Notes: generated by a model from the sequence alone, not told the origin. Counted from the first letter of the stretch, positions 34,796-44,088 are shown. The stretch: DNA of 64,000 bases from Paraburkholderia heleia NBRC 101817 (GCF_000739775.1 NZ_BBJH01000047.1:1-64000); one strand, 5' to 3'. Program-made: numbers and translations.

Positions 34796-36040
34796 CTAAA
34801 ATACCAATCCAAATAGCCTCTTCAGGAGGTCTTCGAGAGACATCATCGTCAGTGCCAGTGGCACGATGGGTACAAGTACCGCTGCCGCGAGGCGAACGAC
34901 GGCATCTTTGGTAACGGGGGCGATCCGCATGGTTCGGACCACGTCGAAACTGTTGGCGAGATCCGCAAGCGACTGAATATCGCCGCTTCCGACCAATGCC
35001 TCGCCGGCAGGCGCGCCATCGCGCAGCCACTTGGCATCGAACTCGCGCACGTACCGTTGCGCAAGCGCGCCGTATTCGCTCAGGCCCGTGCGCTTCGCCT
35101 GGGCCAGTTGAGGCGCGAAGACCAGTAAAGGGCCAAAGATCAGGCACAGCAGGAAGAGAACCATCGCGCCGGTCTCGGCCTTGAATTCCGTGAGTGCCGC
35201 CCCGGCGAAGAAAATGCGGTTGGCGAACTGGGCGGCAAGCATTGCTCCGTGAGCGACAAGGAGGGTTGTGAACGCGTAAACGGTATTGGCAAGAAATCCC
35301 AGGCCGCCGACGCGATCAGGATGCGCGGCAACGAGGCTCAGTTCGATGTGCGATACCTGCCAGAGAAACCGCGTCCAGATGAATAGCCGGAAATACCAGC
35401 GAATCAACAGGAACTGGAACAGCGGCACACTCACATAGGCATACCAGAATCCGGCGAGCGTAAGCGTCAGGCCGCCGGGGGCAGGTGCTGCGTACCATGT
35501 CGCCGTCGTTTGCAGAGCGCTATATTGGCGCCACACGACGAGGATACCCACACCGTACACCAGCGCGATCAGCAGCAGTTCGGCGGCCACTGAATTGCGC
35601 AGGCGGAATGCCGACCTGACGGCCTCATCGAACCGCGTCACGCACGCTTCTGGAATGATCTTCCGGTCGAGGAATGCACGCGCGATCGGACGCAGGCGCC
35701 GATGCACAACGAGCTCGGCGATGATCAGGAGGGGCACTGCCACAAGGAAGCGGATGTGAACTTCCAGGTCCAGCAGGAACGGTACCGCCACCCTGTTGCC
35801 CAGCAGATGTCCGTCCAGAGCGGCGAGCACCAGCAGCGGCAGCCACGCCACGAGCGAGATGACAAGAACCCGCAGGCGCACCAACTCCAGCGCATCGTCG
35901 GCCATGTGCGCCCGGCGCAGGAGCTGGAAGAGGGGGCCGCCCAGGACCAGCGAGAAATTCTGCGCATCCTGCAGAATATCCTCGGCACTCGGCACCGTAC
36001 GGGCTGCTTTTTCCGGTCCCAAACCCAGGTAGTGACTCAT
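34796..36040 (-). CDS. Multi-spanning membrane protein, unknown
   Basis: The ATG at 36040 behind AGGAAGGAG gives 414 residues: a soluble N-terminus (MSHYLGLGPEKAARTVPSAEDILQ) and about 7 membrane segments, among them VLVISLVAWLPLLVLAAL, FLVAVPLLIIAELVV, LLLIALVYGVGILVVW, LTLTLAGFWYAYVSVPLFQFLLIRWYF and MVLFLLCLIFGPLLVFAP. A final VPLALTMMSLEDLLKRLFGLVF closes it. I do not recognise the family. It is directly upstream of the permease-fusion gene and probably co-transcribed. An FNR-like site lies about 135 bases before the start. Confidence 0.7.
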   Translation of the reverse strand: MSHYLGLGPEKAARTVPSAEDILQDAQNFSLVLGGPLFQLLRRAHMADDALELVRLRVLVISLVAWLPLLVLAALDGHLLGNRVAVPFLLDLEVHIRFLVAVPLLIIAELVVHRRLRPIARAFLDRKIIPEACVTRFDEAVRSAFRLRNSVAAELLLIALVYGVGILVVWRQYSALQTTATWYAAPAPGGLTLTLAGFWYAYVSVPLFQFLLIRWYFRLFIWTRFLWQVSHIELSLVAAHPDRVGGLGFLANTVYAFTTLLVAHGAMLAAQFANRIFFAGAALTEFKAETGAMVLFLLCLIFGPLLVFAPQLAQAKRTGLSEYGALAQRYVREFDAKWLRDGAPAGEALVGSGDIQSLADLANSFDVVRTMRIAPVTKDAVVRLAAAVLVPIVPLALTMMSLEDLLKRLFGLVF

Positions 36041-36168
36041 GGTTCGGCGCTCCTTCCTCCTTGATTCAGTCGCCATAGCTCCAGATCCGGCAGCCAGAAC
36101 GACAGGGCAGCATTCACACACTCACCCTCGACTTGAAGGTCATCGTAGGAGCGGACCGGTCGCGCAAA

Positions 36169-36182
36169 TTGATCTGGGTCAT
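36169..36182 (-). promoter_or_regulatory. FNR/ANR-like site, weaker
   Basis: TTGATCTGGGTCAT fits TTGAT-N4-RTCAA except for its last base, and the surrounding AAATTGATCTGG is identical to the arcD site at 28491-28502. It lies upstream of the membrane-protein/permease-fusion pair. Confidence 0.5.
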
Positions 36183-36288
36183 GTTCGTGCCATGGCCGTA
36201 CGTTGTCTGCATGAAGCCGCGCAGCTCCAGAAAGGTGGCTCGCCCGATCGACGCGATAGCCGCGCGAGCCGATCCGCGTGAAACCGGC

Positions 36289-37572
36289 TCAGGTCCGGCT
36301 CGCCGCCGGCAGCCGAAGCGACACGCTGGTTCCCTTGCCGGGCTCACTGCCAATCTCGATTGCCCACCCGTAGCGCTCGCACAGCTTCCTGACGATCGAC
36401 AAGCCGATCCCGACCCCGGGCGTCGGGGTGTCGGGCGATGCAGCCCGGTAGAACCGGTCGAAGACATGCGGGATCGCGTGCGCCGGAATGCCTGGTCCCG
36501 TGTCCTCGATGTAAAGCCAGCCGTTGGCGTAGCGAAAGCGCAGGCTTCCGTGGTCGGTATGCCGCACGGCATTGTCGATCAGGTTGGATAGCACGATCGC
36601 AAGCGCAGGGCGGTTCGCCACGACGCGAAGCTCGCCGTCGATATCAATGAATGAGCCGAGTCCCTTTTGCGCGAGCCGGGCGGCAAACGGTGACAACGCG
36701 GTCTCGATCATCTTCGCCACGGCCACCGGCTCGACTTCGCGTGCAGAATCCTCCCGCGCGAGCATGAGCAGTGCATTGGCGAGTTCGCGCATGTTGTCTG
36801 CTGCCCGCTCGATCTGCTGCAGCCTTGCGCGCGATTTGCCCTGGATCGCCGTATCCTGTTCGAGCAGTTCGCAGCTTGTCTGGATGGCCGTGAGCGGCGT
36901 GCGCAGCTCGTGGCTGACATTGCCCGTGAACTCTTTCTCGCGCGCCATCATGTCGGCCATGCGCAGGTTGTAGTCGTTGAACGCCTCCACGAGCCCGACG
37001 AGCTCCGTTTCGTCGTATTTGCCGGGAAGAATCGCAGCCGATTCACCCAGCCGCAGTGTCTTGACCTGCCGGGCGAGTCCTGCAACCTGACGTACGAGCA
37101 GTCCGGAAAGGCCAAAGGACAGCCAGATCGTCAGGAGTGCAAAGATGCCGGTGCCGCCCATCAGGGCGTTGATCACTTCCTTGAAATGCTTTTCGTAGAT
37201 GTTGAAGTTGTATACCCGGTACAGGCGTGCGGTGCCAAGGGGGGCAATCTCCACGTGAATTTCCCGGTCGTCGATAATGATCTCGTGCGTGCCGAACGGC
37301 AGGGTCCTGACGGCTTCGGGCAGGACAATGGAACCGCGGTCCGCACCTGAAACATAACCGTTCATGCGCACGTCGAAGGGTGGCAGCAACGCAGGATTGG
37401 CCCGGTAGCTCTTGAGCACGCTTGCCATGTCGTCGCGGATGAGCGCCGCAATCAGCCGCTCCTCCTGCGCCTCGGCCAGTGCGCGCACGCCCAGCGCCTG
37501 AGCGGCCAGCAGCGCGATGGTCAGCACGGAAAAAAACAGGGCGACCTTGAAGCGCAGGCTATTTCGCATCAT
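36289..37572 (-). CDS. Membrane sensor histidine kinase
   Basis: About 427 residues from 37572 (MMRNSLRFKVALFFS). The first helix is at 5-30, a periplasmic sensor of some 110 residues follows, then a second helix (GIFALLTIWLSFGLSGLLV), a HAMP-like linker, HisKA with EFTGNVSHELRTPLTAIQ, and the HATPase (NLIDNAVRH; YIEDTGPGIP; GVGIGLSIVRKLCERYG). The start overlaps the end of the regulator gene by 14 bases, so the two are coupled. The ligand is unknown. Confidence 0.92.
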   Translation of the reverse strand: MMRNSLRFKVALFFSVLTIALLAAQALGVRALAEAQEERLIAALIRDDMASVLKSYRANPALLPPFDVRMNGYVSGADRGSIVLPEAVRTLPFGTHEIIIDDREIHVEIAPLGTARLYRVYNFNIYEKHFKEVINALMGGTGIFALLTIWLSFGLSGLLVRQVAGLARQVKTLRLGESAAILPGKYDETELVGLVEAFNDYNLRMADMMAREKEFTGNVSHELRTPLTAIQTSCELLEQDTAIQGKSRARLQQIERAADNMRELANALLMLAREDSAREVEPVAVAKMIETALSPFAARLAQKGLGSFIDIDGELRVVANRPALAIVLSNLIDNAVRHTDHGSLRFRYANGWLYIEDTGPGIPAHAIPHVFDRFYRAASPDTPTPGVGIGLSIVRKLCERYGWAIEIGSEPGKGTSVSLRLPAASRT

Positions 37573-38254
37573 CGCCACCCGCCACGAGCCGGTAACCGAC
37601 GCCATGCAGCGTTTCGATCACATCCGAATCACCGGGCCCGCACAGGGCCCGACGCAGGGTATAGATGTGCGTGCGCAGCGTGTCGCTGTCCGGCAGTTCT
37701 TCGCCCCAGACTTCGGACTCGAGCTCGGCGCGAGTCAAGGTGCGGTGGGGCGACTGCATCAGGATACGCAGCAGGTGAAGACATTTGGGAGGGAGCTTCA
37801 CCGGGCGTCCGGCACGTTCGGCGGTCATCGACGACAGGTTGAGCCGCACATCCGAAAATCGAAGCTCCATGGTGGCGACCTGGCCACGATAGCGCTTGAT
37901 CATGGCGCCGAGCCGCGCACCCACTTCCTTCAGGGAGAACGGCTTGACGAGATAGTCGTCGGCGCCGTGCACGAATCCCGCGAGCTTGTCGTCAAGTGCG
38001 TCTCGCGCGGTCAGCATCAGCACGGGCGTGTCCCGGGCCGCCTCGTCCCGCAGCCTGCGGCAGAGTGTGAGCCCGTCCATGCCTGGCAGTGACAGATCGA
38101 GCAAAATGGCGTCCCATGAGCCGGCGAGGGCCATCTGCAGCCCCGCGTTGCCACTGGAGGCCACGTCGGCCTCGTAACCGCCTGCCTCGAGATAGTCGTA
38201 GAGGTTCGCGGCAATCGAAGAATCGTCTTCGACAATGAGCACCTTCATGGACAT
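37559..38254 (-). CDS. OmpR/PhoB-family response regulator
   Basis: A 231-residue regulator: receiver with D53 (AILLDLSLPGMDGL), conserved LMLTARDALDDKLAGFVHGADDYLVKPF, and a C-terminal winged helix (GRPVKLPPKCLHLLRILMQSPHRTLTRAELESEVWG; LRTHIYTLRRAL; VIETLHGVGYRLV). It forms a two-component system with the overlapping kinase. Its targets may include the minus-strand block downstream, but no operator was identified. Confidence 0.95.
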   Translation of the reverse strand: MSMKVLIVEDDSSIAANLYDYLEAGGYEADVASSGNAGLQMALAGSWDAILLDLSLPGMDGLTLCRRLRDEAARDTPVLMLTARDALDDKLAGFVHGADDYLVKPFSLKEVGARLGAMIKRYRGQVATMELRFSDVRLNLSSMTAERAGRPVKLPPKCLHLLRILMQSPHRTLTRAELESEVWGEELPDSDTLRTHIYTLRRALCGPGDSDVIETLHGVGYRLVAGGDDAK

Positions 38255-38444
38255 CGGTTCGTCACCCTCGGGTATCGGGAAGGCTGATGCTACCGCAGTT
38301 TATTCATGCGCTGCGGCTGCGTAGGCCGCGATGGTTCGCGATTCCGGCTTCGCCTGCCCGATGGCGCGCATGGACGTAACATGGCGTTGCAGTGCGATGG
38401 AAGCCCGGGTTGCGCTGCGCCCATCAGACGCGTGGAGATGCGCC

Positions 38445-38756
38445 ATGAAGAGCTTTCCGAAACTCCCCCTGACACTGACTGCGTTGACGCTCCTGCTGGC
38501 CGGATGTGCCGTCGGCGGCGTGTCACAAAGCGGGCCACATCTGAGCCCGACGGAGTGCCGCGACCTGGCCGCGCTCAGAAGCAACGCGCCTCCGACGATG
38601 GCGGAACACCAAAGCGAACTGGCGGCCCTGAGGAAAGCGGGCTACAACCCGTCGCCATGGTACGACGACCCATACTACCCGGACGATCTACAGGCGGCAC
38701 AGCGTCTGGTCGACTACTGGTTCAACACGGAGTGCCACCCGGTTCAACCCCAGTGA
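38445..38756 (+). CDS. DUF4148 lipoprotein
   Basis: A 103-residue protein with a lipoprotein signal (KLPLTLTALTLLLAGC). The C-terminal part, ELAALRKAGYNPSPWYDDPYYPDDLQAAQRLVDYW, matches the DUF4148 motif common in Burkholderiales envelope proteins. GTGGAGA precedes the ATG. The function is unknown. It is divergent from the two-component pair, so its promoter shares that 190-base gap. Confidence 0.75.
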   Translation: MKSFPKLPLTLTALTLLLAGCAVGGVSQSGPHLSPTECRDLAALRSNAPPTMAEHQSELAALRKAGYNPSPWYDDPYYPDDLQAAQRLVDYWFNTECHPVQPQ

Positions 38757-38926
38757 GCCAGGCGAGTTCGTTCCACGTCCCGGCGACCCCGTTGAGTCCT
38801 GCTGCCGGGCCCTTGTCCTGCAGGTCCATGGCGCCGGCATCGGCGTGCTATTTGCGCGCGAGTGGCCTATCCTGAAAAGATTGGTGGAGGCTGGTTTTCT
38901 TCTACGCATTCGACGGGAGGTGTGCC

Positions 38927-39418
38927 ATGTCGATGTCGATCACTTTGCAGGAGCGCCTGCGCAGCAAGGGCTCACGCTACGAAATCGTGCGCCACCCATA
39001 CAGTCATTCGAGCATGGAAAGTGCGGCTGCGGCGCACATTCCCGGTGACCGTCTTGCAAAAACGGTGCTGCTCGAGGACGAGCACGGCTATGTGGCCGTC
39101 GTTCTGCCCTCAACCTATGCCGTGCAATTGTCCGAGCTTTGGAACAAGACCGGACGCAGGCTCGCCCTTGCCACGGAGGACGAACTGCGCGAGCTGTTCA
39201 AGGACTGCGATGCAGGGGCGCTGCCGCCGATCTGCGCGGCTTATGGAATGAAAACCTACCTCGAGACAAACCTGGCCGGTCAACCGGACGTCTACTTCGA
39301 GGCGGGCGATCACGAAGAACTGGTTCATATGGAAGGGGACCAGTTCCTGGCGCTGATGGACGACGCGGAGCGAGCCCATTTCGCAAGACGCATGCGAGGC
39401 ATGGGCGTGCGTGCGTGA
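38927..39418 (+). CDS. YbaK/ProX-type aminoacyl-tRNA deacylase
   Basis: A 163-residue single-domain protein of the YbaK/EbsC editing family, which hydrolyses mischarged aminoacyl-tRNA. K45 in RLAKTVLLED is at the position of the catalytic lysine; the YVAVVLPSTYAVQLSEL block and GALPPICAAYGMKTYLE follow the fold, and a GDHEELVHMEGDQFLALM end is typical. GGGAGG lies ahead of the start. Some members lack tRNA activity, so the precise substrate is open. Confidence 0.88.
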   Translation: MSMSITLQERLRSKGSRYEIVRHPYSHSSMESAAAAHIPGDRLAKTVLLEDEHGYVAVVLPSTYAVQLSELWNKTGRRLALATEDELRELFKDCDAGALPPICAAYGMKTYLETNLAGQPDVYFEAGDHEELVHMEGDQFLALMDDAERAHFARRMRGMGVRA

Positions 39419-39461
39419 GTGAGTCGTCGAACAGCGTTGGTTCAGGCAGGCGCGGTGCCGA

Positions 39462-41411
39462 TTACGAAGAGGTCGTCGCCGCCATGCGTACATAGACGCG
39501 CAGCGCCTCGTCGTTGTCACCCGGACGACTGCCCTCCCAGTACAGTCGCCAGCCTCCCGCAGGCGGCTCTCCCTGCGAGGGCCGACCCTGTTCGATAAGC
39601 CAGTTGCAGGACGTGGCCCGAGGGTCCGCGGTGGGCATGTGCGTGATACCGGCGAAGTAATAGAGCATGGGAGCTTCAGATTCGCCGAGCCCGTGGCTCG
39701 CCATGCAGTCGCCGGCTCTCCAGGTGCCGTTCAGTTTGGTACGCAGATTCTCGAAAGGCGCGCGATAGCTCTTCGCGACATCGAGCCACGGCAGCAGCAG
39801 CGTGCCGACGAGCCCCCATGCGACGATGGTGCCCAGGCACCAGCTGAATACACCGCGCCAGTTGCCGGCCGACTTGAGCCGAGGCAGCAGCAAGACCCAC
39901 CCGAGCGTGAGGGCGAGCGCCGCGATGATCAGCTTCGGCTGAAGTGGCATCACCCATTCGAGCGGCAGCCAGCGGCCAAGCACATGCAGGACGCCGTGGG
40001 TGTCGGGGGAGGCCGTCATCGTCCACCACACGGCCCATGCAAGCGCCACAAACGAACCGAACACAATACGGCTTGTCATGTCCCACGCGAGGTGCACCCG
40101 CTGCGGCAGATAGCGGACTGACTGCATGGCCAGCAGGGAGAGCGGGGCGATGAACGGCAGGATGTAGAGTTCGCGCACTGTCGCCGACGCTTGCAGTACC
40201 GCGAAGCCGATCCCGGAAAACAGCACCGGCAGTGCAACGTCGGGTTCGTGCAGACGTCGCCATGCACCGGCCGCAAGCGCCACGAGCGCGAGCGGGACGA
40301 CCGGAAAGCCGACTGTCAACGCCGTACGCAGCACGAACAGGTGGCCGGCGTTTTCCGAGCCGAGCTGCGGCACCGAAAAGCCAAAGAAGCGACCGATGTT
40401 GTTGTCCCACAGCCAGATCCTGAACAGCGTTTCGGAGCGCAGATAGAGGCAAAGCGGCCAGATCAGCGCGAACGGAGCGAAGTACAGGGCCGAGCGGGCC
40501 AGCGAGCGCGCAAAGCTTCCGCTCCGGCACGCCGGGTAAAGCAGCATCGCCGCGCAGATGGTTGCACCGAACACGAGCGGCACGAACAGGCCCTTTGCCA
40601 GAAAGGCGACTCCGGCTCCAACGCCGAACATGGCAGCGGCATGCCGGGCAGCGCGCCCTTGAATGCGCGGGTCCTGGCAGGCGCTGGCGGCGTCGCGGTT
40701 TCCGTCAGGATAACGATGCAACGCGCCGTCCATTTGCAAGTGAGCGCAGACAAGATCGTAAAGTGCGCAGAATGCCAGCGCAGCGCCGGCCATCAGCGCG
40801 ACGTCCGTCATCATGTCGTGGATATGCTTGACGACCACCAGCGTGCTGGCGAAAAGTGCGAGCATTCCGGGCACGCGCGGGTCGGACCAGCGCACGGCGC
40901 CGGTACCCCGCCAGGCGAGACGTGCCGTACAGGCAAGCGTGAGCGCAGCGAATACCACGCTCGCGAGACGGGCCGCGTCGTGCAGCGGCAGAAGCCGGCC
41001 GAACATCCAGGCGAGCGAGGCTGCCACCCAATCGTAGATGGGCGGTTTTTCCATGAAGGGCTGCCCGGCGTTGGTCGGGACGACCAGATCGCCGGTGTCG
41101 AGCATGTGTTCAATGATGCCGAAGGTGTAGGTTTCGTCTTGCTTCCACGGATCGTGGCCAAGCGTGCCGGGCAGCAGCCAGGCGCATACGAGCGCGAACG
41201 CAATCAGCCCGAGGAACCAAGTGGAAGTGGCCAATGCCCGCGAGCCTTTGCGGGCACGCGGCAATTCCGGGGTCAACGGGGTGGCGGGCGTCGCCGGCTG
41301 GCTGCCCGTGGCCAGCCCCCACGGTACGTCGAACCGCACCACGCCGTTGGCGAGGGAAACCGGTTCGATGCCGACTTCTGCGATGCCCGCGTCATCCTTG
41401 CTTTCTTGCAT
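39462..41411 (-). CDS. ArnT-like glycosyltransferase (GT39/GT83)
   Basis: A 649-residue inner-membrane enzyme with about 12 helices. The first periplasmic loop carries the acidic catalytic site (GHDPWKQDETYTFGIIEHML) and the PFMEKPPIYDWVA motif typical of ArnT and related dolichol/undecaprenyl-phosphate sugar transferases. It likely transfers a sugar from a lipid carrier to lipid A or another surface acceptor. The length exceeds ArnT by about 100 residues, mainly an N-terminal polar extension of 50. It is a single gene; an AT-rich promoter region lies upstream. Confidence 0.85.
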   Translation of the reverse strand: MQESKDDAGIAEVGIEPVSLANGVVRFDVPWGLATGSQPATPATPLTPELPRARKGSRALATSTWFLGLIAFALVCAWLLPGTLGHDPWKQDETYTFGIIEHMLDTGDLVVPTNAGQPFMEKPPIYDWVAASLAWMFGRLLPLHDAARLASVVFAALTLACTARLAWRGTGAVRWSDPRVPGMLALFASTLVVVKHIHDMMTDVALMAGAALAFCALYDLVCAHLQMDGALHRYPDGNRDAASACQDPRIQGRAARHAAAMFGVGAGVAFLAKGLFVPLVFGATICAAMLLYPACRSGSFARSLARSALYFAPFALIWPLCLYLRSETLFRIWLWDNNIGRFFGFSVPQLGSENAGHLFVLRTALTVGFPVVPLALVALAAGAWRRLHEPDVALPVLFSGIGFAVLQASATVRELYILPFIAPLSLLAMQSVRYLPQRVHLAWDMTSRIVFGSFVALAWAVWWTMTASPDTHGVLHVLGRWLPLEWVMPLQPKLIIAALALTLGWVLLLPRLKSAGNWRGVFSWCLGTIVAWGLVGTLLLPWLDVAKSYRAPFENLRTKLNGTWRAGDCMASHGLGESEAPMLYYFAGITHMPTADPRATSCNWLIEQGRPSQGEPPAGGWRLYWEGSRPGDNDEALRVYVRMAATTSS

Positions 41412-41745
41412 GTAACCTCTGCTCCCCGGCGCGCTGACAATCTGGTCAGCACCTTTCGTTATGTGCCGTCGACGCGACAGCTGTCACCGGTACGATTGTA
41501 TGCGCGAATTATTACCAAACATTACAGAGCATCGTAATTAATATGAAAGGTTGGCTTCCCAACGTAAGCGCGAGCGATCCCGCTTGTCTGATTTATTTGC
41601 ATCCCTAACAATAGACGCGACAGTGACACCGTGAGGCGACTCGCGGTACGGCAGCTCCACGGGTTCCGAAATGCATTCGGGGTATTTGTCAGTGGGAACG
41701 GCCGATGCTGCGAAGCAGCTAACTCCAGGGGTGTATGGGATAGTG
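41412..41745. other. Divergent promoter region
   Basis: About 330 bases between the glycosyltransferase (minus) and the response regulator (plus), AT-rich from 41490 to 41600. GCTGAC-N6-GTCAGC at 41433-41450 is a short palindrome near the glycosyltransferase start. No promoter boxes are assigned. Confidence 0.4.
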
Positions 41746-42390
41746 ATGAGCCGCGTACTGCTGGCTGACGACGATACAGCCTTTCGTGATGCGCTTCAGA
41801 CGTTGCTGGCCGATGCCGGGCATGAAGTCACGACTGCCGGGAATGGTCTGGAAGCGGTCTCGGCGGCCCTGGCTGCCACGCCGGAGGCGATTGTGTCAGA
41901 CGTTCATATGCCCATTCTCGATGGGCCGGACGCAGTATCCATGTTGCGAGCCATTCCACGGTTTCGCGATGTTTCGGTCATTCTCATGTCGGGAGATGAG
42001 GCAGGCGCAGGTATTGTTGCCGAAGGGTTTCTGCATAAGCCTTTTAACCCAGGCGTGCTTCTCGATGCCCTTGCTAGCCTTTCAGCGCGCACGCGGTCCG
42101 AAAGCGCAAGCGCGCTTCCGATGTCGCATGACGCCGCGTGCGTGGCGGGCGTGGCGTGCGAAACGGGCATGACGGGCGTGACATCGGCGAGAGCGAATCG
42201 GCAGCATCAGCGTGTTGCGCGCGCCTTCGAACTGGTGGCAGAGCAGGAGCGCCGGATAGCCGGGCTTGAGCGGCGCGGTGTCCAGACCGCGCTGGCAATC
42301 GACTTGTACGAGGCCATGGTGTGTAGTGTTGCGACGCTGACGCGCTTTGAGCGGATTACCGTAGATCCGCTATTTTCCGCTCCTCGCTGA
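41746..42390 (+). CDS. Response regulator with uncharacterised C-terminus
   Basis: The ATG at 41746 (MSRVLLADDDTAFRD) gives 214 residues; GTG at 41743 is an alternative. It is a receiver domain with the acidic pair, D52 in AIVSDVHMPILDG and the lysine in GFLHKPFNPGVLLDAL. After residue 120 follow an Ala/Thr/Gly-rich linker and a helical segment (VARAFELVAEQERRIAGLERRGVQTALAIDLYEAMV) without a recognisable DNA-binding or enzyme domain. No kinase is adjacent, so it is an orphan. Confidence 0.8.
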   Translation: MSRVLLADDDTAFRDALQTLLADAGHEVTTAGNGLEAVSAALAATPEAIVSDVHMPILDGPDAVSMLRAIPRFRDVSVILMSGDEAGAGIVAEGFLHKPFNPGVLLDALASLSARTRSESASALPMSHDAACVAGVACETGMTGVTSARANRQHQRVARAFELVAEQERRIAGLERRGVQTALAIDLYEAMVCSVATLTRFERITVDPLFSAPR

Positions 42391-42551
42391 TCTTCTCGCT
42401 ATAACGAAGAGTACGCGGCCTCTCCAGGGGCCGTGTTCCGAATTGCCATACCGGTCATTCACGCTTTTCGCGGCGAACGCGGGCACGCATTGTGCGCCTG
42501 GCGCCGATACGGCGGCGAGGACGCCGCCCGCCAATTGCGGAGGGGAAAGTC

Positions 42552-43568
42552 ATGAGGCCAACGGTGCTAGGCGTGTACGACAGCTACGCGAATGCGTGTT
42601 CGGCGCAGCGCGCATTGGGTGAGGCTGGCATAGCGCAAGCCGATATTGCCATCTATTCGATATCGGTCGATGCGCCCCGCGAAAAGGGGCCACGTGTCTA
42701 CGTTCGGGGCGCTGTCGATATGCACCACCACAAGAAAGTCTTCGACCGGCTCGAACAACTGTTCGCGCGCATCTTCACGAGTGGACAGTATCCACCGGAT
42801 GCAGAGGATTACAGGGAATTCATCCGACGCGGCGGCACGGTAGTCAGCGCCGATGTTTCCGAATCGCAAGTCGACCGGGCGATTGAAACGATGCTCCGCA
42901 CCGGTGCCGCGGACATCGAGGAGCGCGCCAACGCGTGGCACGCTGGTTCTGCGAAGGCGCAAGGTCCGGAACACGCAGCGCATCCGGGCAGCGCAATGAC
43001 CGGCGAACGTGCCAGGCCGCACGAAACCACGCAGGGATGGCAAGGCGACACGCGGGCCGCGTCGGCGTTGCGGCCGACGGCTTCTCCTGGCACCCCTGCA
43101 GCAGCGGCGCGCGGATCTGCACCGCCCGTGGAGAAGCAGCCGCACGCAGCGGGCGCGTCTGAAGCCGGGTTCGCGCGCACGAATGCGGATGCCGGCGTCA
43201 AGGCGCACACCGCGCAGGCTCCCGACGCCAACGCCGCAGCGTCAAACGCCCAGCGTCCATTGGGGACGGGCTTCATGGGCGATCCGGGTCTCGGCGGCCA
43301 GCATGACGACCCACAGCCTTACGACAACGACTTCAGGAAGGACTACGACGCACATTATGCGAACACCGGGGCGTCGTTCGACGAGTATCGCCGTGCCTAC
43401 TCGCACGGCGCCACGCTCGGACGCGACGAGCGGTATCGCGGGACCGACTGGCAGGGCGTGGAAGCGAATGCGCGCGCGAACTGGGAGTCGCGATATCCGG
43501 AAAGCGGATGGGAGCGCTTCAAGACGGCCGTGAGACACGGCTGGGAACGTGTCAGAGGCGGCGGCTAG
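42552..43568 (+). CDS. YflT-like stress protein with low-complexity middle
   Basis: A 338-residue protein starting at 42552 after GGAGGGGAAAG. Residues 1-120 resemble the general-stress YflT fold (VLGVYDSYANACSAQRALGEAGIAQADIAIYSI; YREFIRRGGTVVSADV). A long Ala/Pro/Thr-rich, probably disordered linker follows (about 135-255). The C-terminal domain, FRKDYDAHYANTGASFDEYRRAYSHG...WESRYPESGWERFKTAVRHGW, recurs in stress proteins of soil bacteria, usually next to YsnF-type domains. The function is unknown. Confidence 0.7.
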   Translation: MRPTVLGVYDSYANACSAQRALGEAGIAQADIAIYSISVDAPREKGPRVYVRGAVDMHHHKKVFDRLEQLFARIFTSGQYPPDAEDYREFIRRGGTVVSADVSESQVDRAIETMLRTGAADIEERANAWHAGSAKAQGPEHAAHPGSAMTGERARPHETTQGWQGDTRAASALRPTASPGTPAAAARGSAPPVEKQPHAAGASEAGFARTNADAGVKAHTAQAPDANAAASNAQRPLGTGFMGDPGLGGQHDDPQPYDNDFRKDYDAHYANTGASFDEYRRAYSHGATLGRDERYRGTDWQGVEANARANWESRYPESGWERFKTAVRHGWERVRGGG

Positions 43569-43731
43569 TTTGGAATTCGAATACCTGTCACCTGAATAAC
43601 GGCGCGGCTCGATCTGAAAACGTCGGCGGATTTTATGCACGCTACGAGCGCATGGCGTTATGGGCGCCATTGTCGGCGTGACCGGCTCGTCCGTTGCCGC
43701 GCTGCTGCTCTCAACTGGCCGGCAGGGCCGC

Positions 43732-44088
43732 TTAGGCGTTGATCCAGGCGCGCGCCTGTTCCAGCTCGTTGATATGGAACGCCTTGATTTCGGCTTTGGT
43801 AAAGAAGCGCGCCAAATGCATCGAGGCGCGAATCCAGGCCGCGTCGGCCACCACCGCGGCGCGGGTGACCTCGCGGGCGACGGAGACGCCGAGCGTCATG
43901 TCGGTCCACAGCGCCTTTGGCTCGATACCGCTGAAATGCTCGATGCGTTCGAGCACACGGGTCTTGCCGTTCAGTTCAAGATCGCCACGCATCCGTTCGA
44001 TAACATCGCGCAGTTCGTGGTCGGTGATTTTGCCTTCGACGGTGATCTCGATGACCGGCGAATCGGCAGTGGTGAGATACTGGATCAT
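43732..44088 (-). CDS. SpoIIAA-like (STAS-fold) protein
   Basis: A 118-residue soluble protein. The pattern IEITVEGKITDHELRDVIERM, RVLERIEHFSGIEPKALWTDM, TRAAVVADAAWIRASMHLARFF and the AFHINELEQARAWI end matches the SpoIIAA-like family (formerly DUF3478), which has a STAS-type fold. The role in Gram-negatives is undefined; lipid binding has been proposed for some members. A GGGGGG-rich ribosome site precedes the ATG. Confidence 0.85.
   Translation of the reverse strand: MIQYLTTADSPVIEITVEGKITDHELRDVIERMRGDLELNGKTRVLERIEHFSGIEPKALWTDMTLGVSVAREVTRAAVVADAAWIRASMHLARFFTKAEIKAFHINELEQARAWINA

Noticed and set aside
41433..41450. GCTGAC-N6-GTCAGC palindrome as a glycosyltransferase operator
   Set aside because: Only 6-bp arms and no partner site or known consensus; mentioned in the gap entry but not called as a site.
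40191..41537. 448-codon plus-strand frame over the glycosyltransferase
   Set aside because: Antisense shadow of a clear membrane enzyme; no motifs.
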